DNA from: Rhizobium sp. 16-449-1b
Lineage (GTDB): Bacteria > Pseudomonadota > Alphaproteobacteria > Rhizobiales > Rhizobiaceae
Direction: 5' to 3'
Length of the DNA stretch: 64,000 bases
NCBI RefSeq assembly: GCF_017741935.1
Contig: NZ_JAGHMH010000013.1
Coordinates: 186,001-250,000 of the forward strand
Part shown: positions 6,198 through 15,390 of the stretch, piece after piece
Numbering within the stretch: the stretch's first letter is position 1
How the letters are laid out: each line of letters begins with the position of its first letter
Made by a program: the position numbers and the translations under genes
Notes under the pieces: generated by a model
What the model was told of the DNA's origin: nothing
What the model saw: the letters and a program-made list of their open reading frames with translations, nothing else
The model's database searches: none

Positions 6198-9100
6198 CAC
6201 CGCTCCTCCGATTTGGCCGCTTCGATCGTGCGCAGGCGATTGATCCGCAGCGATTGGTGGGCAAGCGCGACCAGGATCAGCACGGTCGATCCGACGACCA
6301 GGGAGAAGACACCGAGATCGAAGAGCAGTGCCGTCGCCGCCGGCACCTTGCCGATCAGGGGTAGTTCGAGATAGCGCGAATGCGAGGTGAGGAACGGATA
6401 GCCGAGCAACCAGGCACCGGCGCCCGTCAACACCGCCGTCAACAGCCCCGCGCCCATCCACCGTAGCGGCAGAATGCGGATGCGGTCCTCGGCCCAGCGT
6501 GTACCTCCGGCGAGATACTGCAACAGAAAGGCGATCGAGAGCGTCAATCCCGCCGAGAACCCACCGCCCGGCAGGTCATGCCCGCGCATGAAGAGATAGA
6601 CCGAGAAGGTGATGATAACGGGGAACATCCACTGCATGATAACCGATGGCACGAGCAGATAATCGCGCACAGTGTCACCAGCCGAACGCTCCGGCCGTTC
6701 CTCGTCAAAGCGGTTTTGCACCTGCTGCTGTTCCGGCATCCCCATGCTGTCTTCGGCGGGGCGGAAACGGCGCAGCAGACCGTAGACGGTGAGCGAGACG
6801 ACGCCGAGCACCGCGATTTCGCCCAGTGTGTCGAAGCCGCGGAAATCCACGAGGATCACATTGACGACGTTTCGCCCACCACCGAGCGAATAGGCATGCT
6901 CGAGGAAATAGTTGGCGATCGCGTCAGGCACCGGCATCGTCATAACGGCATAGGCAATGGCGGACATGGCGACGCCGCAGATGACCGCAAGCGCGAAGTC
7001 GCGGAAGCGGCGGAACCGGGCGCGGATCGTCATGGATTCGCGAATGTCTTCGGATCGCTTCGGCAGCCAACGCAGTCCCAACAGGATGAGAACGGTGGTG
7101 ACGATCTCGACCAGCAGCTGGGTAATGGCAAGGTCGGGTGCCGAAAGCCATACGAAGGTGATGCACACGATCAGGCCGACACCGCCGAGCATGATCAGTG
7201 CGGCCAGTCGGTGGTATTTGGCCGTGTAGGCGGTACCGATCGCCAGACACACCCCAATCATCCATAGCGCGGCGAAGACGGGATCGACGCCGGAATAGGC
7301 AAAGGGCCGATGCTCAAAGCCGCGCAAGTAAAGTGGCAGAGCGCCGGCCAGAAGACCGGCAACCACCAGCCAACGCAATTGCGGCTGCAACTTGCGTGTT
7401 CCCAAGCGCCGCTCTGCAACACGCGCCCAGCGCCAGGAGACTTCCATGAGGATTCGTTCGAAAATGCGCTGCCCCTTCAGCCGCCGGATAAAAGGTGGAC
7501 CATCGTCACAGCGAGACAGGTAACCTTTCAACGCCCAGTAGATCGCCGTTCCAGCGATCAGCGCGATGACACTCATGATCAGCGGAAGATTGATCCCGTG
7601 CCACAGCGAGAGACTGTATTCAGGCGTATCCTCTCTCAGAACGCTTATCACCGCACTATGGAGAAATGGTCCGATCGAGAGTGCCGGCACGATACCGACA
7701 ACCAGGCACAGCACGACGAGAAACTCGATCGGGAAACGCATCCAGCGTGGGGGTTCGTGCGGATGCGCGATAGGCAGGTCTGTTGGCGGCGGCCCGAAGA
7801 AAACGGTGTGAATGAAGCGCAGGGAGTAGGCAACGCTGAAGGCGCTGGCGAGCGTTGCGACATAGGGCAGAATTCTGTCGAGGATGGAATCGGCATGCGT
7901 CTCGACCGCTTCCGCGAAGAACATCTCTTTCGAAAGAAACCCGTTCAGCAGCGGCACGCCCGCCATGGCGGCGCTGGCGACGACCGCAAGCGTCGCCGTG
8001 ATCGGCATGAACCGGTACAAGCCGCTCAGCTTGCGCATATCGCGCGTCCCGGTCTCGTGGTCGATGATGCCCGCCGCCATGAACAGCGACGCCTTGAACG
8101 TCGCGTGATTGAGCATGTGAAAAATCGCCGCCACCGTCGCCAATGGGCTTCCCAGGCTCAGCAGTGTCGTGATCAAGCCAAGATGGCTGATTGTCGAATA
8201 GGCGAGCAGCCCCTTCAGATCGCGCTGGAATATCGCGAAGTAGGCGCCCAGCAGCAACGTGATCATGCCCGCGGCGCCGAGGATCCAGAACCACTCGTAG
8301 GTTCCCGACAGGACGGGCCAGAAACGCACGAGCAGGAAGACACCCGCCTTCACCATCGTCGCCGAATGCAGGAACGCCGACACGGGCGTGGGCGCCGACA
8401 TGGCGTTGGGGAGCCAGAAATGGAACGGAAACTGAGCGCTCTTCGTCAATGCTCCAAGCAGAATGAAGATCAGCGCGGGCACGTAAAGGCTATGATTTCG
8501 GATCAGGTCGCCTGAGTTCAGGATCTTGTCCAGATCGTAGCTGCCGACGATCTTCCCGAGCAGGATCAGGCCGATCAACAACGAGAAACCACCGATCCCG
8601 GTGATCGTCAGCGCCATTCTCGCGCCATCGCGTGCGGCAGAATTGTTGTGCCAGTAGCTGATCAGCAGGAAAGAGAAGATGCTTGTCAGCTCCCAGAACA
8701 CCGACAGCAGGATGACATTGCCTGATATGACAATGCCTATCATTGCTCCCATGAATGCAAGCAGGAAGGAGAAGAACCGCGGGACCGGATCGTCTTCCGA
8801 CATGTAGTAGCGAGCGTAGAGGATCACCAGAAAGCCGATGGAGGTGATCAGCATGGAGAAAATCCATGCAAAAGCATCCATTCGCAGCGTCAGATCAAGA
8901 CCGAGCTGCGGCAACCATTCCGCGTTAAAGCGAATGACGCCACCATCAATGACTTGCGGGTAAAGAGAGGCGGTGAGCAAAAGGGAAATGAGGACGACGA
9001 AACCAGCAAGACCAGCGGGCAGACGACGTGATGCCGTTCTCAGAAAAAAGACCGATAGAATGCTTCCGATGAACGGCAGAAGCAGCAGCGCAACGAGCAT
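6197..9100 (-). CDS. phaAB: Mrp/Pha antiporter fused subunits A and B
   Basis: Largest subunit of the cation/proton antiporter, 967 aa, with about 20 membrane helices. The first ~500 residues are NuoL-like (FFSFLLAFMGAMIGIVISGN, FWELTSIFSFLLISYWHNN, FWLPNAMSAPTPVSAFLHSATMVKAGVFLL). A middle part follows with AIGTAYTAKYHRLAALIM and SAPDLAITQLLVEIVTTVLILLGLRWLP. The C-terminal ~140 residues are MrpB-like (VMQWMFPVIITFSVYLFMRGHDLPGGGFSAGL). The A-B fusion makes this a six-gene (group 2) mrp operon of the kind known as pha in rhizobia, where it supports pH adaptation and K+ or Na+ tolerance. The frame opens at a TTG at 9172, but MLVALLLLPFIGS at 9100 matches the family N-terminus; no strong ribosome binding site decides it. 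Confidence 0.93.
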   Translation of the reverse strand: MLVALLLLPFIGSILSVFFLRTASRRLPAGLAGFVVLISLLLTASLYPQVIDGGVIRFNAEWLPQLGLDLTLRMDAFAWIFSMLITSIGFLVILYARYYMSEDDPVPRFFSFLLAFMGAMIGIVISGNVILLSVFWELTSIFSFLLISYWHNNSAARDGARMALTITGIGGFSLLIGLILLGKIVGSYDLDKILNSGDLIRNHSLYVPALIFILLGALTKSAQFPFHFWLPNAMSAPTPVSAFLHSATMVKAGVFLLVRFWPVLSGTYEWFWILGAAGMITLLLGAYFAIFQRDLKGLLAYSTISHLGLITTLLSLGSPLATVAAIFHMLNHATFKASLFMAAGIIDHETGTRDMRKLSGLYRFMPITATLAVVASAAMAGVPLLNGFLSKEMFFAEAVETHADSILDRILPYVATLASAFSVAYSLRFIHTVFFGPPPTDLPIAHPHEPPRWMRFPIEFLVVLCLVVGIVPALSIGPFLHSAVISVLREDTPEYSLSLWHGINLPLIMSVIALIAGTAIYWALKGYLSRCDDGPPFIRRLKGQRIFERILMEVSWRWARVAERRLGTRKLQPQLRWLVVAGLLAGALPLYLRGFEHRPFAYSGVDPVFAALWMIGVCLAIGTAYTAKYHRLAALIMLGGVGLIVCITFVWLSAPDLAITQLLVEIVTTVLILLGLRWLPKRSEDIRESMTIRARFRRFRDFALAVICGVAMSAIAYAVMTMPVPDAIANYFLEHAYSLGGGRNVVNVILVDFRGFDTLGEIAVLGVVSLTVYGLLRRFRPAEDSMGMPEQQQVQNRFDEERPERSAGDTVRDYLLVPSVIMQWMFPVIITFSVYLFMRGHDLPGGGFSAGLTLSIAFLLQYLAGGTRWAEDRIRILPLRWMGAGLLTAVLTGAGAWLLGYPFLTSHSRYLELPLIGKVPAATALLFDLGVFSLVVGSTVLILVALAHQSLRINRLRTIEAAKSEER

Positions 9101-9239
9101 GAACGGTCCGGCTGTTATCCCAATGCGTCGATCCTTTTCAGATTGTGACTGCCAGGAGGAGCACTTTCGCAACCACCTAGAAATCTCTCAAAAACTAGCC
9201 TATATGATCTATATCAACCAATATGGGCGATAGTCGAAC

Positions 9240-9506
9240 ATGGGTCAAGCTTACGACCAGAAGATTTTGTCTCCGGCGCTCTGTAGAGCCGCTCGCGGCC
9301 TGCTCGACTGGACACAGCTCGAGCTGTCGGCGCGTGCCGGCGTGTCGCGAAGCACGGTTCGCGATTACGAAGGCGGGCGCCACGATGTCCACCGTGCGAC
9401 GGCGGCACAATTGAAGTTCGCGCTGGAAAATGGCGGTGTCAATTTCGTTACTCTGGATGATGGCAAGATAGCCGTTTGCGCCAACCAATCGCCGGGGCAG
9501 CCTTGA
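9240..9506 (+). CDS. XRE-family helix-turn-helix protein
   Basis: Small Cro/CI-type DNA-binding protein, 88 aa. Residues 11-65 form the HTH: LSPALCRAARGLLDWTQLELSARAGV, then SRSTVRDYEGGRH as the recognition helix region. The tail LKFALENGGVNFVTLDDG is usual for short rhizobial XRE proteins. The ATG at 9240 is the first good start. The next gene begins 27 bases downstream on the same strand, so the two are probably cotranscribed. Direct repeats CTATAT-GAT-CTATAT at 9200-9214 in the shared upstream region could be its operator or overlap the promoter; this is a weak inference. Confidence 0.8.
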   Translation: MGQAYDQKILSPALCRAARGLLDWTQLELSARAGVSRSTVRDYEGGRHDVHRATAAQLKFALENGGVNFVTLDDGKIAVCANQSPGQP

Positions 9507-9533
9507 CGTATAGTAAAATGTGGATCTTTGCGT

Positions 9534-10214
9534 ATGAGTAAGAAACCCGACCACTCCGCGGACCTTCTGGTGACTGAGAAGGACGGTGTGGTGGCAAGGC
9601 TCGTCGTGCGCGGCGCGGCGCGTCGCCCCGATGCTTTACAAGGCTTTTTGAATGCCTTTGCCTCGGCAATGCTCTCCTCCAACGCCTGTCCAACCGCAAG
9701 CTTCATTGCGGGAAAGGTGCTTCAGCGAACCGAACGAACGGGGATTTTCAATCTCGAGGAAACGGCGTCGCGCAAGCAATCCTTCGAAACGGCATTGCGC
9801 CACGCGCGCCAATCATCCGGCTTTCTCCACCAAAGCTTGGCCGCTGAACTCGCTCAACTGAGCCCATATATCGCCTGGCAAAGCGGTCGATCCGGTCCGT
9901 TTGCCAGCGTGAACTTCTCGAAAGCACACGCGCACAGCATTTTGATCGGTCCCTCGGGCATTGAGACTCGACCAGACATCCGGATTTGTTTGATCTTGAT
10001 GGAGCCGTATACGCGGTTTCCCGATAACGTGCAGGCCCGCTCCAAGGCTTTCCTGCTTCTAAGCCCCTCGGAAATATGCATCGACGGTGAAGCTTGGTTG
10101 AAGGCTGACGCAGGATCGGTTTTTGCGGTCGAGGCGGGGCAGACATTCGCGATACGGTGCACCTCTCAACCGCTACTCGCCATCTGGTGCCAACTTGAAG
10201 AGGGCTTCAAGTAG
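9534..10214 (+). CDS. DMSP-lyase-family cupin lacking metal ligands
   Basis: 226-aa protein whose layout matches the DddL/DddQ (DMSP_lyase) cupin family: a helical N-terminal half ending LAQLSPYIAWQSG, then AHAHSILIGPSGIE, then the cupin core RICLILMEPYTRFPDN to PLLAIWCQLEEG. In active members the core carries HxHxxEE..Y and a later His. Here the aligned positions are Asn165, Gln167, Ser170/Lys171, Phe173 and Phe205, so every metal ligand and the catalytic Tyr appear replaced. It is therefore probably not a DMSP lyase but a metal-free binding or sensing domain. It lies 27 bases after the XRE gene and upstream of a TonB receptor. ATG at 9534 is preferred over the TTG at 9528; the ribosome binding site is weak. 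The family assignment is from memory of the motif pattern. Confidence 0.6.
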   Translation: MSKKPDHSADLLVTEKDGVVARLVVRGAARRPDALQGFLNAFASAMLSSNACPTASFIAGKVLQRTERTGIFNLEETASRKQSFETALRHARQSSGFLHQSLAAELAQLSPYIAWQSGRSGPFASVNFSKAHAHSILIGPSGIETRPDIRICLILMEPYTRFPDNVQARSKAFLLLSPSEICIDGEAWLKADAGSVFAVEAGQTFAIRCTSQPLLAIWCQLEEGFK

Positions 10215-10600
10215 CCGCTCGCTTACAGTCCCTCCCCTCTTCACACAAACGCTTTTGCTGAAGGTTTCGGACCAATATACGGAAATGCTGCGCGGCTTTC
10301 GTGGGCGTCAATTCCGCATCCCCTTCCGCTCATTCACGAGCATGCTCCTCCAGCGTTTCGTTGCAGGTCTAATATTTGGTCGACTGCTTCGGGCCTGCCG
10401 CGAATAGCTTGTGAAAATCGAGCAAAAAGATCGAAGAAGGGCGATAAACGCTCCGCCGATATCTTGACTCATTTAGTAATGTTTTTATTGATGCGCCGGA
10501 AAGGCGACGTGCCTTTCGGCGGCGCAAATTGCCGCCTTTAGAATTTTGGTCTTGCGTCGGCTATTTGCCGGCGCCTCTGCTTGCCGAGAAGGGTCGCGCA
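10215..10600 (+). other. Upstream region of TonB receptor 1; no convincing gene
   Basis: No recognisable protein-coding gene. TTGACT at 10464-10469 could be a -35 box, but the -10 at the right distance is poor. Two short inverted repeats follow in the presumed 5' leader: GAAAGGC/GCCTTTC (10499-10517) and GGCGGC/GCCGCC (10518-10536). TTTAGAA at 10537-10543 resembles one half of the rhizobial Irr (ICE) motif without a partner half. No TGA-N9-TCA iron box was found here, unlike upstream of fecI. Confidence 0.4.
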
Positions 10601-12721
10601 ATGGCATTTTCTTTCAAACGAACTCGCACGCATCGCGGCCTCCTCAATTCTACCATGCTCATTGGAGTGGTCGCTGCAGCCGCTCTGAACGTGGGGCCAG
10701 CCTTCGCTCAGGACGGTAGCAGCACCGAGCTTGAGAAAATCACTGTCACCGGCAATGGTTCGAATCCTCAGTCAATTAAAGAGGACAATGCAACGGTCGT
10801 GCCCAAGCGCACGATATCGGCCACGAAGACGGATACACCGCTCGTCGAGACACCACGCTCCGTCTCCGTTGTCACGCGCGCAGAAATGGATGAGCGTGCG
10901 GTCACCGATATGATCCAGGCGGCCCGTTATGCATCAGGCGTCACAACCGGTGCCTTCGGTTATGATCCGCGATTCGACCAGATCTATATTCGAGGTATCG
11001 AGACAACCACCACCGGCGACTTCCGCGATGGCCTGCGCCAACCGATCATGAGCTACGGTTCGTTCATGACGGAAGTATACACGCTCGATCGCATTGAGGT
11101 CCTGAAGGGCCCGGTATCTGTGATGTACGGCGCGGCGAGCGCCGCCGGTATCGTCAATCGCATCTCAAAGCTGCCGCTGGATGAAGCACATCACGAGATT
11201 GAGCTGCAATACGGCACCTTCGGCCGGAAGCAGGCAGCCTTCGATTTTGGCGGACCGATCAACGACGAGATAGATTACCGTCTGGTCGGGTTGGCCCGCG
11301 CAGGGGAAGGAAGCTACGACATTGATGATGACCGCTATCTCCTGCAGCCATCCGCAACCTGGAAGCCTAGCGAAGACACAACCTTCACCGTTTATGGACT
11401 GGCGCAAAAGAGCGAGACAGGTGCAAGCGCCTGGAGCTACCTGCAGGACAACGACGTCTTCCTCTACACCGATCCGGACTTCAACAGCCAGAAGGTCGAG
11501 CAATATCAGCTGGGGTACCAGCTGGAGCATGAGTTCGAAAACGGCCTGACCTTCCGCCAGAATGCCCGCGCAGGCGATGTGGATCTGAAGGCCCATTACC
11601 TCAACCGCATCCTGGTCAACACAGACGGCAGCTGGCCGACGACCGCCGTAACGGAGGACTTGCGCAGCTATCAGATTGACAACCAGCTAGAAGCCAAATT
11701 CGATACCGGTGACGTCTCTCACACGCTGCTCGGCGGCCTCGACTACACGTGGGTTTCGTCCGACTTCGCTATGGGCAGCGGCAGCGTCGCAGCGAATACA
11801 CCTGGCTCAATCGTGCCAGTCCCTGCGCTTACCTCGTTCACGGGAAGCAGCCTCACCCAAACCGGCATTTATGCACAAGATCAGATGGAACTCGGCAATT
11901 GGCGCGCCGTGGCGGGCCTTCGCTATGACTGGGCGCATCAGGAATCCACTGTAAAGGGCGCCGGCGGCTCGACGGATGAGAAGGACGATGGCGTTCTTTC
12001 CGGCCAGGTGGGACTACTCTACCTGTTCGACAATGGTATCGCACCTTATGTCAGCTACGGAACGTCGTTCGTACCATCGACAGCTCTGTCGGAAGATGGC
12101 TCGGTTCTGGACCCCACCAAAGGCCGGCAGATCGAAGTTGGCGTGAAGTACCAGCCAGAAGGCGAGAACTACTCACTGAGTGGCGCCGTCTATCGCTTGG
12201 TCGAGACAAACAAGCCCCAATATGCCTCAAGTTTCTTGTTTTCCGAGAATTCAGGAGAAAACACCTATACGGGTTTCGAACTTGAGGGCCGCACCCAGTT
12301 CGACAACGGCATCAGCCTGATTGCCGCCTACACCTACTCCCATGCAGAGATCACCGGCAATAACGATGCGACCTTGATCGGCAATGCCCCTTCGACGGTG
12401 CCGCGCCACGTTGCTTCGTTGTGGGTGAACTACGCGATGCCGGAGACCTCCGCCATACCTGGGCTGAGCATTGGGGGCGGCATTCGCGCGATGAGCGACT
12501 CCTTTACGAGCGACTCCAACACGGCCAAGAACGCCGGCGTCGGCTATCTCGATGCAGTCGTTTCCTATGACTTCGGCGTGAGCTCTCCGGAACTCAAAGG
12601 ACTGTCGCTGTCGGTAAGCGCCACAAACCTCGCCGATCGTCGCGAGCAGGTCTGCACCGATGGCTACTGCTACACCGGCCAGGGCCGTACGGTCATGGGA
12701 TCGCTGAAATTCAAGTGGTAA
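10601..12721 (+). CDS. TonB-dependent siderophore receptor (no STN domain)
   Basis: Outer-membrane receptor for a ferric siderophore, 706 aa. It has an N-terminal signal peptide (STMLIGVVAAAALNVGPAFAQ), a TonB box-like EKITVTGNG, a plug domain (about residues 55-170: ETPRSVSVVTRAEM, RFDQIYIRGI, DRIEVLKGPVSVMYGA), then a 22-strand barrel ending in Phe-Lys-Trp. The two C-terminal cysteines (CTDGYCYTGQGRT) are typical of the ferrichrome/FoxA-like branch. The start ATG at 10601 has GAGAAGGG eight bases upstream; the frame is open from 10529. It lacks the N-terminal signalling domain, so it is a transporter only. It is followed by esterase, ATPase, binding-protein and permease genes, giving a full uptake and release system. 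Confidence 0.93.
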   Translation: MAFSFKRTRTHRGLLNSTMLIGVVAAAALNVGPAFAQDGSSTELEKITVTGNGSNPQSIKEDNATVVPKRTISATKTDTPLVETPRSVSVVTRAEMDERAVTDMIQAARYASGVTTGAFGYDPRFDQIYIRGIETTTTGDFRDGLRQPIMSYGSFMTEVYTLDRIEVLKGPVSVMYGAASAAGIVNRISKLPLDEAHHEIELQYGTFGRKQAAFDFGGPINDEIDYRLVGLARAGEGSYDIDDDRYLLQPSATWKPSEDTTFTVYGLAQKSETGASAWSYLQDNDVFLYTDPDFNSQKVEQYQLGYQLEHEFENGLTFRQNARAGDVDLKAHYLNRILVNTDGSWPTTAVTEDLRSYQIDNQLEAKFDTGDVSHTLLGGLDYTWVSSDFAMGSGSVAANTPGSIVPVPALTSFTGSSLTQTGIYAQDQMELGNWRAVAGLRYDWAHQESTVKGAGGSTDEKDDGVLSGQVGLLYLFDNGIAPYVSYGTSFVPSTALSEDGSVLDPTKGRQIEVGVKYQPEGENYSLSGAVYRLVETNKPQYASSFLFSENSGENTYTGFELEGRTQFDNGISLIAAYTYSHAEITGNNDATLIGNAPSTVPRHVASLWVNYAMPETSAIPGLSIGGGIRAMSDSFTSDSNTAKNAGVGYLDAVVSYDFGVSSPELKGLSLSVSATNLADRREQVCTDGYCYTGQGRTVMGSLKFKW

Positions 12722-12770
12722 CGAGCATTGCAACCACTTGTCGATCGACCAAGCGATAATCGGAATGACT

Positions 12771-13661
12771 ATGACTGATCAAGCCTACGCCTTGCCCGGA
12801 ACAGTTCATTTCGACCTTGAGCCAACCGACGGTGGCGACCCATACCGCATCTTCCTGTTCATACCAAAAGGCGAGCCGCCCGTCGGCGGCTGGCCTCTTT
12901 TGGTCACGACCGACGGCAATGCGACATTCCCCTTCGCTTTCGCCAGCTTGGTGACGCAAGCCCCTTACCCGACTGGAACCAACGTCAACTGGGGGGTTGT
13001 TGCCGCGATCGGCTACCCCTGCGAAGAACCTTATGATGCCTTCCGGCGGGCTTGGGATCTTGGCCCTCCACCGATCAAATCCTATCCGCCCTATTTCGAG
13101 GGAGGACCGCCGGTCCGTATTGGCGGCACCCGGCAACTCGTCGACTTCATCGAGCACCGCCTCTTCCCGCGGCTCGACGCGATCACGCGCATCGATCGAA
13201 CGCGCAGGTCGCTGTTCGGCCATTCGTTCGGCGGGCTTTTCACGCTTTATACCCTTTTCGAACGGCCGAGCCTTTTCACCAACTGGATTGCCGCAAGTCC
13301 GACAATCTATTGGGAAGCAAGCGAAATCCTGAACAACGAGGCCGCACGGCAGCCCATCGTTGGCCGAGCCGTCTTCCTTCATCTGTCTGCCGGCGAGTAT
13401 GAAGGCGATGAGCTCGCCCCCTTTCAGTATCGCAACGACGACGCTGCTTCCCGCGCGGAGAAACGCAAGACCGAACGCACGGTCACGCTCGCACGGGAAA
13501 TGGCGGATCGGCTGCATGATCCCGCCACGGGTATTCAGACGCAGTTCGAGCTCTTCGCGGGACAGACGCACATGTCCGTGCTCGGACCAGCCGTCAATCG
13601 AGCCGTTGGTATCGCGTTTGAAAGCGGCCGTGCGGACGACAATCAACCGTCGGCCCGATAG
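12771..13661 (+). CDS. Esterase-D/Fes-like alpha/beta hydrolase, probable siderophore esterase
   Basis: Alpha/beta hydrolase of the esterase D/IroE type, 296 aa, probably hydrolysing a ferric siderophore after uptake to free iron. The nucleophile elbow is GHSFGG with Ser152; the catalytic His is likely in FAGQTHMSVLG near the C-terminus, and IAASPTIYWEAS matches the family. No signal peptide is visible, so it should act in the cytoplasm. It lies between the receptor and ATPase genes in one operon, which is the basis for the siderophore role. Starts at 12765 and 12771 are both possible; GGA at 12762-12764 favours 12771. Substrate (tris-catechol ester or other ester siderophore) is inferred from family and context only. 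Confidence 0.82.
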   Translation: MTDQAYALPGTVHFDLEPTDGGDPYRIFLFIPKGEPPVGGWPLLVTTDGNATFPFAFASLVTQAPYPTGTNVNWGVVAAIGYPCEEPYDAFRRAWDLGPPPIKSYPPYFEGGPPVRIGGTRQLVDFIEHRLFPRLDAITRIDRTRRSLFGHSFGGLFTLYTLFERPSLFTNWIAASPTIYWEASEILNNEAARQPIVGRAVFLHLSAGEYEGDELAPFQYRNDDAASRAEKRKTERTVTLAREMADRLHDPATGIQTQFELFAGQTHMSVLGPAVNRAVGIAFESGRADDNQPSAR

Positions 13662-13664
13662 TCA

Positions 13665-14495
13665 ATGAAAAAGGGAAACATCTTGACCTCGCTAGAACCC
13701 GCGCAAGCGGTCACCCAAATCGTAGCGGCGTTCGACGTCAGAGGCGTTGGGCTTTCCATCCAGGACAACATCATCCTGTCCAATGTCAGCCTTGAATTCC
13801 CCGCAGGCGAAGTCGTGGCTCTGGTCGGGCACAATGGATCAGGCAAATCCAGCCTTTTGAAGATTCTTGGGCGCCAACAGTCGCCCACCTCAGGAACTGT
13901 TACCTGTAGCGGCCACGCACTCGATCACTATGGCGACCGCGACTTTGCGCGAGCGGTCGCTTATTTGCCGCAAGATCTGAGCACGGGTCTTGAGATGACA
14001 GTTCGCGAGCTTGTCGGTTGCGGGCGCTATCCGTGGCATGGCGCCCTCGGTCGTTTTTCCGAGATCGACAAGAGCAAGGTCGATGCCGCCCTTGCAGCAA
14101 CACACATAGAGATGCTTGCCGAACGCCTCGTCGGCACCCTGTCCGGTGGCGAACGGCAACGCGCCTGGATCGCAATGCTGGTCGCTCAGGATGCTCGCTG
14201 TATGCTCCTCGACGAACCCACCGCAGCACTCGACATCGCCCACCAGATCGAGGTTCTGTCGCTCGTCCGGCGTCTGGCACATGAAGGCGGACGAAGCGTG
14301 GTGATCGTCCTTCACGATATCAACATGGCAGCGCGCTTCTGTGATCGGATCCATGCTCTGAACCATGGTCACGTGGTTGCCAGCGGCACGCCGGCAGACA
14401 TACTCGTGCCCGAGACGCTACATGACATTTATGGGATCAACATGAACGTTATCGCCGCGCCCAATTTGAACCACCCACTTGCCTATGCCTGTTAG
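13665..14495 (+). CDS. Ferric-siderophore ABC transporter ATPase, FhuC/FepC type
   Basis: Cytoplasmic ATPase for siderophore import, 276 aa. Walker A GHNGSGKSS (Lys61), signature LSGGERQR (159-166), Walker B CMLLDEPTAALD and H-loop VLHDINMAARFCDRI are intact; the spacing is that of FhuC/FecE. It has a slightly longer N-terminus than usual before VRGVGLS. It follows the esterase by three bases and overlaps or nearly abuts the binding-protein gene. It is the only siderophore-type ATPase in the window, so it may also serve the second permease at 24527, which has no ATPase beside it. Confidence 0.93.
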   Translation: MKKGNILTSLEPAQAVTQIVAAFDVRGVGLSIQDNIILSNVSLEFPAGEVVALVGHNGSGKSSLLKILGRQQSPTSGTVTCSGHALDHYGDRDFARAVAYLPQDLSTGLEMTVRELVGCGRYPWHGALGRFSEIDKSKVDAALAATHIEMLAERLVGTLSGGERQRAWIAMLVAQDARCMLLDEPTAALDIAHQIEVLSLVRRLAHEGGRSVVIVLHDINMAARFCDRIHALNHGHVVASGTPADILVPETLHDIYGINMNVIAAPNLNHPLAYAC

Positions 14496-14508
14496 GCCGG
14501 GTGGTTTG

Positions 14509-15390
14509 ATGCCCATCTCGCGAAGGACCTTCCTACAATATGCGGCTGCTATGGCAGCTACGTCCACGCCGGTATTCGCTCAAGCTCCGGACCAAAGAAT
14601 CGTCAGTCTCGACTATGGCCTGTCATCGACGCTTCTTTCGCTCGGTCTACCGCCGGTCGGCATTTCCGATCTCGCGGACTGGGGTCGGTGGGTGGTCGAG
14701 CCTGTAATGCCGGCTTCCGTCGTCGATATCGGCAGCTCCTTCGAGGTGAATTTCGAAATCCTGCTCCAACTGAAACCCGATATCATCTTGACGACGCCCT
14801 ACCTCGACGAATTGCTGCCCAGGCTGAAGCCTTATGGAAGGATCGTGCGCCTGGAGATATTCACGCCTGATAGTGGACCTGCTCTTCAGTCAGCGATATC
14901 GGGGACGCACAAGCTTTCGGTGGAAATTGGACGGGAGAAGGAAGCTGAGGCATTCCTGGCGCGTTCAGAGGCGTTCTTTGAACGTTGCCGCGAGCGACTG
15001 GCAGGGAAAAACATCCCGCCGATCGCCTTGGTGAACTTCATGGACGCGCGTCACGTCCGCATCTATTCAAACCCCGGACTGTTTCATGGTGTGTTCGAGC
15101 GGCTAGGCGTCAAGAACGCATGGACGAGGGAATCGAACTATTGGGGGTTCGAAACCATCGGCATCGAAGATCTCGCCAAGATCACCGACCCGGATGCCCG
15201 GCTCGTGGCCTTCGATCCCGTCCCGCCAGATGTCCTTCCCAAACTTGCGGAAAGCCCTCTATGGAACCGGCTTCCATTTGCTCGTCCAGGACACCTATCG
15301 ATCCTTCCCGCGGCCCTGATGTTCGGGATGGTGAATGAAGCCATTCGATTTGCAGGTCTTCTGACCGATCTCCTGGAGCGCGACGCATGA
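14509..15390 (+). CDS. Periplasmic siderophore-binding protein, FhuD/FecB type
   Basis: Substrate-binding component, 293 aa. A twin-arginine-type signal (SRRTFLQYAAAMAATSTPVFAQA) precedes the mature protein, which begins RIVSLDYGLSSTLLSLGLPPVG, the usual FhuD/TroA-like fold start. KPDIILTTPYLDELLPRLKPYGRIV and the YWGFETIGIEDLAKI segment match the family. ATG at 14509 gives the normal N-terminus; an upstream ATG at 14479 overlaps the ATPase. It overlaps the permease start by four bases (15387-15390). Confidence 0.9.
   Translation: MPISRRTFLQYAAAMAATSTPVFAQAPDQRIVSLDYGLSSTLLSLGLPPVGISDLADWGRWVVEPVMPASVVDIGSSFEVNFEILLQLKPDIILTTPYLDELLPRLKPYGRIVRLEIFTPDSGPALQSAISGTHKLSVEIGREKEAEAFLARSEAFFERCRERLAGKNIPPIALVNFMDARHVRIYSNPGLFHGVFERLGVKNAWTRESNYWGFETIGIEDLAKITDPDARLVAFDPVPPDVLPKLAESPLWNRLPFARPGHLSILPAALMFGMVNEAIRFAGLLTDLLERDA

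Noticed and set aside
7310..8515. 401-codon plus-strand frame opposite phaAB
   Set aside because: It is an antisense shadow: the opposite frame encodes the conserved antiporter subunit, and this translation is rich in Arg, His and Gln with no family features.
9534..10214. Active DMSP lyase
   Set aside because: The positions that carry the metal ligands and catalytic Tyr in active enzymes are Asn, Gln, Ser/Lys, Phe and Phe here.
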